Shown one piece after another: positions 1-5,007 of a DNA stretch of 5,276 nucleotides. Every line of letters starts with the position of its first letter. Position 1 is the stretch's first letter. The notes below the pieces were generated by a model. The model was given only the letters and a program-made list of their open reading frames with translations, ran no database searches and had not been told where the DNA came from. Source of the stretch: Gammaproteobacteria bacterium (GTDB lineage Bacteria > Pseudomonadota > Gammaproteobacteria > Acidiferrobacterales > Acidiferrobacteraceae). Position numbers and translations under genes: made by a program. Location: contig JAPTWT010000056.1 in assembly GCA_028064935.1 (NCBI GenBank), forward strand, positions 1 through 5,276, in the 5' to 3' direction.

Positions 1-579
1 CTCGCCGAAGACATCGCGAAACGAGAACACCCGCTCCTTGGCGCGCGCCTTCTCCTCATCGCGACGCGCGCCCCCGATGCAGGCGTCGATACCGAGCTCG
101 GAGATGGCATCGAGCAGGGTCACCGACTGAAAGGCATTGCGGCTTGCGGTCGGATCCTTGGCCACCACCCGCCCCGCGCGGATCGAGTCCTCGACGGAGC
201 GCACGAGCAGGCGTTCGCCGATCCCGGCGACATAACGATCACGAAACGCGATGACCTCCGGGAAATTGTGGCCGGTGTCGATATGCAGCAACGGAAACGG
301 GAAGCGCCCGGGACGGAACGCCTTCTCGGCAAGCCGCGCCAGGACGATCGAGTCCTTGCCCCCCGAAAACAGCAGCACCGGATTTGCGAACTCGCCTGCT
401 ACCTCACGCAGGATATGGATGGCCTCGCTCTCCAAGGCCTCCAGCGGGTCCGCGGCCGCGCGCGCGGCATCGAAGGCGCGCTTGCGCCGGAAGCCGGGCG
501 CCGGTGACGGCCGTCGACTGAGGTCGCATACAAGCGCCGCGTCGGCATCGTCAACCTTCCTGACTGTGTTGTCCTTCAT
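1..579 (-). CDS. cysD: Sulfate adenylyltransferase subunit 2 (CysD), 3' end beyond the window
   Basis: CysD is the catalytic ATP-sulfurylase subunit that, with the GTPase CysN, forms adenosine 5'-phosphosulfate (APS) from sulfate and ATP in the cytoplasm. The first 193 residues are present; the frame is open to base 1. The PP-loop SGGKDS is at residues 72-77, HIDTGHNFPEVIAFRDR at about 99-115, and the family block GGARRDEEKARAKER followed by SFRD at about 169-189. SGGKDS and HIDTGHNFPE match the beta/gammaproteobacterial CysD type rather than the SIGKDS form of E. coli. Relative to E. coli CysD there are about 43 extra N-terminal residues, partly basic and Ala-rich, before the conserved LEAIHILREVA-like helix. 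The ATG at 577-579 is supported by an AAGGAG ribosome site (587-592) with a 7-base spacer. It lies 30 bases after the cysH pseudogene stop and is probably co-transcribed with cysH. cysN would be expected next, off the left edge. Confidence 0.95.
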   Translation of the reverse strand, partial: MKDNTVRKVDDADAALVCDLSRRPSPAPGFRRKRAFDAARAAADPLEALESEAIHILREVAGEFANPVLLFSGGKDSIVLARLAEKAFRPGRFPFPLLHIDTGHNFPEVIAFRDRYVAGIGERLLVRSVEDSIRAGRVVAKDPTASRNAFQSVTLLDAISELGIDACIGGARRDEEKARAKERVFSFRDVFGE

Positions 580-586
580 GTCTCGA

Positions 587-592
587 CTCCTT
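587..592 (-). promoter_or_regulatory. Ribosome binding site of cysD
   Basis: On the minus strand AAGGAG lies 7 bases before the cysD ATG at 577-579. It lies in the short spacer after the cysH pseudogene, so cysD can be translated independently of the broken gene in front of it. It also fixes the cysD start, and with it the N-terminal extension. Confidence 0.75.
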
Positions 593-609
593 CGTCCATC
601 ATGGCTCGG

Positions 610-1068
610 TTATCCGGGGCGTGACCCCTGGCGCTCCTTGATTCCTCGATCCTCCCACCACCAGCGCCCGGCCCGGACATCCTCGCCGGCGGCCACGGGC
701 GTGGGCACGGCGCGCCGCCTACGGGGATGATCGCGGTCATCGCGGCGTTGCCGGGGACCCTGATACGCCCTATGTAGGCTTACACATCGGCCAACGCCCG
801 ATCCGCGAGGGGATTGAGCGGCCGGAGGCTATGATCGCCATCGAAAGGCGGAAGCGGCGGATGGCCACCTCGCCGCCGGCTTGCGCCGCCACCCGGTAAC
901 CCGCGCCTTGGCGCCGGCCCGCACGCCCCAGGGGTTCGGCCTTGCCGACACCGCCACGGTGCGCACGCGCTGTCAGGGACCGGCCATTGGCCAACACCGC
1001 CGGCGCATGGTCGCGCGCGATCACACCGAGATACCTTGTGAGGTCCTCGAGCTGGCGCCCCCGCTCAT
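610..1068 (-). pseudogene. Decayed second copy of cysH (APS reductase) between cysH and cysD
   Basis: No intact frame exists here, but pieces in different minus-strand frames align in order with the intact cysH next door. RDHAPAVLAN (about 989-1020) matches RDHAPAVFAN. EPLGRA (about 930-945) matches EPLGRA. FDGDHSLRPLNPLAD (about 800-845) matches FDSDHGLSKFNPLAD. ALADV-stop-AYI matches TLADVWGYI, so the Trp codon is now TAA at 780-782. The DNA behind the RWWWE motif shares 15 identical bases (652-666 with 1140-1154). Lesions are: about 70 residues missing from the middle, including LDTGRL and the CC pair of the cluster; at least two frame changes; the nonsense codon; and loss of the catalytic Cys, with KECGCH reading KERQGS. 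The old stop is TAA at 610-612. The ATG at 1066-1068 overlaps the cysH stop as ATGA but now gives only 15 codons. It is best explained as a tandem duplicate or second paralogue that decayed; it should make no reductase. Confidence 0.88.
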
Positions 1069-1778
1069 GACACCTCGTCTTCCTCGGCCACGGCCTGCTC
1101 CTCACGGGCGTGACAGCCGCACTCCTTGGTCTCGCCGCTCTCCCACCACCAGCGGCCGGCGCGCAGATCCTCGCCAGGCGCCACGGCGCGCGTGCACGGC
1201 GCGCACCCTAGGCTCGGATAATCGCGATCGTGGAGCGTGTTGTAGGGCACGTCGAACGCGCGGATGTAGCCCCAGACATCGGCCAGGGTCCAATCCGCGA
1301 GCGGGTTGAACTTGGAAAGGCCGTGGTCGCTATCGAATTCCGAGAACGTCACCTCCTGGCGCGTGGCGGCCTGTTCGCGGCGCAGCCCCGTGATCCAGGC
1401 CTTCTTGGCGGCGAGCGCCCGTCCCAGGGGCTCGACCTTGCGGATGCGGCAGCACTCGCGGCGCAGGGGCACGCTCTCATAAAAGGCGTTCACGCCATGG
1501 CGGCGTGTGAATCCCTCCACGGCCCCGGTATCCGGGAAATACACCGCCATGCGCACACCGTAGCGCCCGGCCACCTGATCCATCAGACGATAGGTCTCCT
1601 CGGGCAAGCGGCCGGTATCGAGCGTAAACATGCCGATCCCGGGGGCGTGCTGCATGATGAGGTCGGTGAGCACCATATCCTCTAGGCCGAGACTGTTGGC
1701 GAATACCGCGGGCGCGTGGTCGCGCTCTATGGCCACCAGCCGCCGGCCGACCTCCTGCGCCTTTCGTTCCCAAACCAT
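1065..1778 (-). CDS. cysH: Assimilatory APS reductase (adenylyl-sulfate reductase, CysH)
   Basis: This cytoplasmic enzyme reduces APS to sulfite and AMP using thioredoxin. The 237-residue protein has the HAPAVFANSLGLEDMVLTDL nucleotide-binding region (about 21-40), LDTGRL at 53-58, and the two Cys pairs of the iron-sulfur type: CC at 109-110 and CAPC at 192-195, which hold a [4Fe-4S] cluster in this family. RWWWE lies near 209-213 and the catalytic Cys is 220 in KECGCH. The cluster cysteines indicate APS rather than PAPS as substrate, so no APS kinase is needed on this route. The usual motif is ECGLH or ECGIH; here the fourth residue is a second Cys (222). The frame stays open upstream to an ATG at 1851-1853 (262 residues), but that ATG sits inside the predicted -10 box and its extra residues are Arg-rich and unlike the family. 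The ATG at 1776-1778, preceded by a purine-rich GGGGGAAGG, is preferred. Its stop overlaps the pseudogene ATG. Confidence 0.95.
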   Translation of the reverse strand: MVWERKAQEVGRRLVAIERDHAPAVFANSLGLEDMVLTDLIMQHAPGIGMFTLDTGRLPEETYRLMDQVAGRYGVRMAVYFPDTGAVEGFTRRHGVNAFYESVPLRRECCRIRKVEPLGRALAAKKAWITGLRREQAATRQEVTFSEFDSDHGLSKFNPLADWTLADVWGYIRAFDVPYNTLHDRDYPSLGCAPCTRAVAPGEDLRAGRWWWESGETKECGCHAREEQAVAEEDEVS

Positions 1779-1788
1779 CCTTCCCCCT
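1779..1788 (-). promoter_or_regulatory. Ribosome binding region deciding the cysH start
   Basis: The minus strand reads AGGGGGAAGG directly before the ATG at 1776-1778. Spacing is tight (4 bases from the G run), so it is not an ideal site, but the alternative ATG at 1851-1853 has no Shine-Dalgarno-like sequence at all. This supports the 237-residue protein. Confidence 0.5.
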
Positions 1789-1848
1789 ATGTGTCGCCCG
1801 GGCCTGCGCCGGGGCCTTGAATGTCTGCCGTAAACGGCGATGCGCGAC

Positions 1849-1877
1849 AACATAGCGAAGTTGCTTTATATTGACAA
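1849..1877 (-). promoter_or_regulatory. Predicted promoter of the cysH-cysD unit
   Basis: On the minus strand TTGTCA (1872-1877) is followed, after exactly 17 bases, by TATGTT (1849-1854). This is a fair sigma-70 type match in AT-rich DNA. Transcription would begin near 1842 and give a leader of roughly 65 bases before the preferred cysH ATG. CysB-type control is expected from the divergent layout; no binding site is assigned. This is a reading of the sequence, not a mapped promoter. Confidence 0.5.
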
Positions 1878-1899
1878 CGAATATCGAGTTACTTATTTA
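1871..1899 (+). promoter_or_regulatory. Predicted promoter of cysB
   Basis: A perfect TTGACA (1871-1876) lies 17 bases ahead of TATTTA (1894-1899), a weak -10. Its -35 overlaps the -35 of the divergent cysH promoter (1872-1877) almost base for base. Two polymerases could therefore not bind at once, and a regulator bound here would touch both promoters. From 1861 to 1916 only 12 of 56 bases are G or C, in sharp contrast to the genes on both sides. LysR-family regulators commonly repress their own divergent promoter. Confidence 0.5.
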
Positions 1900-1926
1900 T
1901 TTCTTAATGTTATATAGAGGGAAGCC

Positions 1927-2865
1927 ATGAAGCTTCAGCAGCTGCGCTATCTCTGCGAGGTCGTGCGCCAGGGCTTGAGCATGTCGGCGGCCGCCGAGGC
2001 CCTGCATACCTCCCAACCGGGGATCAGCAAACAACTGCGGCTGCTAGAGGAGGAACTCGGGGTCGACATCCTGGTGCGCAACGGCAAGCGCGTGGTGGCG
2101 ATCACGGAACCGGGGAAGGCCCTGGTCGCGATCGCCCAGCGCATGCTGCGCGATGCCGAAAACCTAAAGCGCCTAGGTGAGGATTTTCGCAACGACGCCC
2201 GCGGGCGCCTGACCATCGCCACGACCCACACCCAGGCACGCTATGCCCTGCCCGAGACCGTACGACAGTTCAGCCGCCTATATCCCGAGGTGCGCCTCTC
2301 ACTGCACCAGGGCAACCCCCAGCAGATCGCCGAACAGGTCATATCCGGGGAGGCGGACTTCTGCATCGCCACCGAGGCCCTCACGCTCTACGATGAGCTC
2401 ATCACCCTACCCTGCTACGAATGGAATCACTGCGCCATCTGTCCGCCCGGCCATCCACTGCTCAAGGCCCGCCGGGTGTCATTAGAGACCCTCGCCCACT
2501 ACCCGGTGGTGACCTACGATCTAGCCTTCTCGGGGCGCAGCAAGATCAGCGAGGCCTTCGAACAACACGGGCTTGCGTTAAATGTGGTGTTGACCGCGAT
2601 CGATGCCGACGTCATCAAGACCTACGTCGAGCTGGGCCTTGGTATCGGCATCGTCGCCCACATGGCCTTCGATCCGCGACGCGACCGGGGGCTGCGCGCG
2701 CTCGATCTGAGCCACCTGTTCCCGGCGAGCGTGTCACGGCTGGGGATCCGGCGCGGTGCCTACCTGCGGCGCTACATGTACGACTTCATCGCGCTTTTCG
2801 TGCCACGCCTGACGCGACCGGAGATCGAGGCCGCGCTCGCGACGGGGGCAGAAGACAGAGATTGA
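1927..2865 (+). CDS. cysB: LysR-type transcriptional regulator CysB
   Basis: CysB is the master activator of cysteine biosynthesis and sulfate assimilation genes, with N-acetylserine or O-acetylserine as inducer and sulfate or thiosulfate as anti-inducer in enteric bacteria. The 312-residue protein (E. coli 324) starts MKLQQLRYL like the E. coli protein. A LysR helix-turn-helix covers about 18-46 (AAAEALHTSQPGISKQLRLL). The effector domain begins near residue 93. The sulfate/inducer site is kept at the same numbering as in E. coli: T100, T102 and Q103 in TTHTQARY, T149 in IATE, and Ser in place of T202 in FSGRS. DADVIKTYVELGLGIG (about 226-241) and the C-terminal YMYDFI are also conserved. 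A GAGGGA ribosome site (1917-1922) precedes the ATG. It is transcribed divergently from cysH, its likely target. The shorter C-terminus lacks the last dozen or so residues of the enteric protein. Confidence 0.95.
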   Translation: MKLQQLRYLCEVVRQGLSMSAAAEALHTSQPGISKQLRLLEEELGVDILVRNGKRVVAITEPGKALVAIAQRMLRDAENLKRLGEDFRNDARGRLTIATTHTQARYALPETVRQFSRLYPEVRLSLHQGNPQQIAEQVISGEADFCIATEALTLYDELITLPCYEWNHCAICPPGHPLLKARRVSLETLAHYPVVTYDLAFSGRSKISEAFEQHGLALNVVLTAIDADVIKTYVELGLGIGIVAHMAFDPRRDRGLRALDLSHLFPASVSRLGIRRGAYLRRYMYDFIALFVPRLTRPEIEAALATGAEDRD

Positions 2866-2927
2866 GTACGAGTACCGAGTCCTGCCCCGAACCGCGACGC
2901 ACTCATCACCCGACCCTGCTACGAGGG

Positions 2928-2981
2928 AACGGCGGCAGGCGCATCGACGCCCGTGGACAACGCCCACAGGACCGCCGTTTT
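2928..2981 (+). terminator. Branched hairpin downstream of cysB, possible terminator
   Basis: A perfect 8-bp outer stem pairs AACGGCGG (2928-2935) with CCGCCGTT (2972-2979) and is followed by two more T, giving TTTT at 2978-2981. The 36 bases inside can form two small hairpins: GGCG/CGCC (2938-2941 with 2948-2951) and GTGG/CCAC (2953-2956 with 2964-2967). The whole would be a three-way junction rather than a simple stem. It lies 62 bases after the cysB stop, between convergent genes. The T run is short and on the plus strand only, so termination of cysB is plausible but not certain. Confidence 0.45.
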
Positions 2982-3049
2982 GGTGATTCTCTCGGGCCGC
3001 GACATGTCCCTGGGGCCTTTCTTCTTCCGGTACCCTTTCGTCCGCGCCC

Positions 3050-4294
3050 TCAATCGCATCCGGCCCCGCTCAGGAGACCATGCGGCACGGTCGGGTGAAC
3101 ATAGCGGGCATGCGCGTAAGGGTCAGAAAATGGCGTCGCGTAAGACTTCGTGAGGAGCTCATGACCGTAGTGCTTGATGAACGACACCATGATGGCGTCA
3201 CTGACATTCTGGGCTATGGCCGATGCACTCATGCCCCGCGCCCCTGCCGGCGGGCGCGGAACGCCCGCGCGCGTATGGGGTAGCTCGAGGATACTGTCAG
3301 ATATAGTGCTCACCTCAATGAAGGGGATGTGATACAGGGCTGAGACCACCGCCGAGAACCAGTCCCCATCCTCATCGACCTCGTGGAATACGGAATCGGT
3401 CTGGGCGATGAAGGCCTTATTGGCAAGCCACATGGAAGAGGTTCCCTGAATACCATAGTAATAGACACGGGGCACGGTCTGGTGGTAACCCTTGTTCAAC
3501 CAAGCCGGCAGGGTGGTGGCCGACGCCACGCGATGCGCGCTGCACGCAAGGTCCTTGAGTAGCCGCGGATTCAAGTAGATGTCCATGTATTTCCCCATGG
3601 AGCTTACGCCATGGAACTCATCGGGCACGAGCCGCCCGGACCGCGTCATGAAGAAGTTGCCGAAGTTCACCTGCTTGGCGCCCAGCACGACATCCCCAAT
3701 CAGCATGCGCGGCGGCGCGACATGGGCGCCAGACGTACCGGGGTACAACACCGCCTTGAGATGAAAATGGATGGCCATCGCCTGAGTCGACAGGCTACGC
3801 GTGAACTCACCGCCAAAGGGTTGTATGCAATACACGATCGGGATCTTGTCGATGGTCCCCGTATGGAAGGTAAATGGCCCGTACTTGCGCGTACTCGAGG
3901 CCGCGACGTGGCGGGTTATGGCGCCGTAGTGCGGCGGTCCGATGGGAATGACGATGCCGATGCGGGGCGTGGGATCGTACGCGATAGGCGCGCCTGCGAG
4001 CGCGGCGTAAGCGGCCGGACCGGCGAGGAGTACGGGAACCACAACAAAGGCGCGCAACGGGGACAGGCCATGGTGACGTTTGAAAGCGGCGCGCGCGCCA
4101 TCCGCACGTACCCCTATGGCGCGCATCCTGCCGTGGCAGCCCGTCTTCCCATGGACCCCGCCCGTCGCCCGTATCGCGCCACGGAGAGATTCCAAGGCAG
4201 CGGCGCAGGCACGCTGGTAGCCGCGGATGACGCCCGCCAGGCGAGCGCGCGACGAGACCGCACGCTTGCGGGGATTGCGCGAGAGACAAGACAT
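3050..4294 (-). CDS. Putative exported or membrane-anchored nucleoside phosphorylase/MTA-SAH nucleosidase-fold protein
   Basis: The 414-residue protein has no assigned function. From about residue 110 it resembles the nucleoside phosphorylase superfamily: RIGIVIPIG as first strand, LYPGTSGAHV where nucleosidases have the NTGSAGG-type turn, GDVV about ten residues later, and IPFIEVSTISDS near the C-terminal third, matching the VPFVVVRAISD strand of MTA/SAH nucleosidase (Pfs). The acidic catalytic positions of Pfs are not clearly kept: the N-terminal Glu cluster reads GPPH, and the MEA block reads DEDGDW. Activity on MTA or SAH is therefore unproven. A hydrophobic stretch AFVVVPVLLAGPAAYAALAG (about 81-100) looks like a signal peptide or anchor, with an A-Y-A possible cleavage site. 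The ATG at 4292-4294 has GAGG at a 5-base spacing and gives a basic presequence of some 80 residues. ATG 4124-4126 would give a more ordinary signal peptide but has a poor ribosome site. It is convergent with cysB. Confidence 0.75.
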   Translation of the reverse strand: MSCLSRNPRKRAVSSRARLAGVIRGYQRACAAALESLRGAIRATGGVHGKTGCHGRMRAIGVRADGARAAFKRHHGLSPLRAFVVVPVLLAGPAAYAALAGAPIAYDPTPRIGIVIPIGPPHYGAITRHVAASSTRKYGPFTFHTGTIDKIPIVYCIQPFGGEFTRSLSTQAMAIHFHLKAVLYPGTSGAHVAPPRMLIGDVVLGAKQVNFGNFFMTRSGRLVPDEFHGVSSMGKYMDIYLNPRLLKDLACSAHRVASATTLPAWLNKGYHQTVPRVYYYGIQGTSSMWLANKAFIAQTDSVFHEVDEDGDWFSAVVSALYHIPFIEVSTISDSILELPHTRAGVPRPPAGARGMSASAIAQNVSDAIMVSFIKHYGHELLTKSYATPFSDPYAHARYVHPTVPHGLLSGAGCD

Positions 4295-4299
4295 GTAGG

Positions 4300-4303
4300 C
4301 CTC
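4300..4303 (-). promoter_or_regulatory. Ribosome binding site supporting the long start of the nucleosidase-like gene
   Basis: The minus strand reads GAAGTGAGG, then five bases, then the ATG at 4292-4294. The internal ATG at 4124-4126 has only a GGCAGG touching the start codon. This favours the 414-residue form, although the position of the hydrophobic segment would better suit the internal start. Confidence 0.45.
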
Positions 4304-4329
4304 ACTTCTTCAGGATGATCGATGGGCGG

Positions 4330-4360
4330 CCTATAGCAATATATGTACCATCGCAGTCAA
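4330..4360 (-). promoter_or_regulatory. Weak candidate promoter of the nucleosidase-like gene
   Basis: On the minus strand TTGACT (4355-4360) precedes TGCTATAGG, whose hexamer TATAGG (4330-4335) has an extended -10 TG. The spacer is 19 bases, longer than ideal. An inverted repeat, CGATGG (4320-4325) with CCATCG (4348-4353), brackets the -10 region and could be an operator. It lies 36 bases before the upstream ATG, which fits that start. Confidence 0.3.
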
Positions 4361-4946
4361 TGGAAGAGGATGCCCGCGGACTCATGACGATCTCGGGCGT
4401 GCGGCGACGGCAGGCATGGGAGATCGCACCAGGAACGCCATATGCCAGCCAGGATACGCCCATTTTTGTGCGTGTGTCGGTCTGATGTAGGCAAGACGTC
4501 GTGCAAGGTATGCGTACGCTTAGGCCCTGTGCGGCCTATGGGGCGCAAAACGGCGGAAGGGGCCAAGGATCGGGAAGCACCGCGAAGGAGGGCCATCACG
4601 GCGCGCCCAGGTTTCCTTCTCGCTTTAACCCGTGGATCCTCGATCGTTCCTGGGGTCGTAAGCGGCGGGCGCCGGGCCTACGCGACCAACGCCGGCTGCG
4701 GGTCGCGCAGCTGGTCTGACCTTGGAAAGGCCGTTATTCGGCCGGCGGTTGATGCGCGGGCGCATGACGGACAGCCGGCGGCCACCGGTTGCGGCCAGCA
4801 CCTTGCATTGGTGGATTTCGGCAGGGGCAAGGGCGCACGCCCGGAGGTGCGGAAGAACACGGGGCGTATCGCGCGGGCGGCGCGTGACACCGGGAGGCAG
4901 TCGCTGTTGGGTCTACGGGTGGGTCGCGGTCTTGCGGCACTGGGAT

Positions 4947-4989
4947 AAAAAATGCGCACCGGACGCCTAGGGGGACGTACCGGTGCGCA
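4947..4989 (-). terminator. Rho-independent terminator of petC
   Basis: A perfect 10-bp inverted repeat pairs TGCGCACCGG (4953-4962) with CCGGTGCGCA (4980-4989). The stem extends by three more pairs past a one-base bulge (ACG with CGT). Read on the minus strand it ends in six T (4947-4952), the classic intrinsic terminator order. It begins 18 bases after the petC stop codon. There is no T run on the other side, so it acts on minus-strand transcripts only. Confidence 0.9.
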
Positions 4990-5007
4990 AACCCCGCTAG
5001 CAATCGT

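Larger units (their letters stand above)
4295..4946. other. About 650 bases with no supportable gene
   Basis: Apart from the candidate promoter near its left end, nothing recognisable is seen here. Open frames exist on both strands, the longest being plus 4442-4948 (168 codons, ATG with AGGA seven bases upstream), but the translations are Arg/Gly/Ala-rich and show no family motif. Third-position base use is mixed, unlike cysB or cysD, and the frames overlap one another on both strands as expected for chance openings in GC-rich DNA. No tRNA or rRNA fold, CRISPR-like repeat or transposon end was seen. It may be a decayed gene or a long leader or regulatory region. Confidence 0.5.

Noticed and set aside
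251..730. Plus-strand open frame of 159 codons and its neighbour at 268-507
   Set aside because: Antisense to cysD and the cysH pseudogene; the product is Ser/Arg-rich with no family resemblance, while the minus strand encodes unmistakable CysD.
770..1105. Minus-strand open frame of 111 codons as a real gene
   Set aside because: It starts inside the end of cysH, and only its early part matches CysH (RDHAPAVLAN, EPLGRA) before the homology moves to another frame. It is part of the pseudogene, not an independent gene.
881..1309. Plus-strand open frame of 142 codons
   Set aside because: Antisense to the pseudogene and the 3' part of cysH, with low-complexity Arg/Pro-rich composition; a shadow.
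1230..1685. Plus-strand open frame of 151 codons
   Set aside because: Lies wholly antisense to conserved CysH coding sequence.
1779..1853. N-terminal extension of cysH to the ATG at 1851-1853
   Set aside because: That ATG falls in the predicted -10 box and lacks a ribosome site, and the 25 extra residues are Arg/Pro/Gly-rich and not part of the family.
2421..3098. Plus-strand open frame of 225 codons running past the end of cysB
   Set aside because: Its first two thirds are an out-of-frame reading of cysB, and the rest has no motif or ribosome site.
3611..4318. Plus-strand open frame of 235 codons
   Set aside because: Fully antisense to the nucleosidase-like gene; Arg/Gly-rich with no conserved motif.
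4442..4948. Plus-strand open frame of 168 codons
   Set aside because: It has an ATG with a modest AGGA upstream, but no family motif, mixed third-position use and overlapping open frames on both strands. It is too weak to call a gene, so it is described in the gene-empty region instead.
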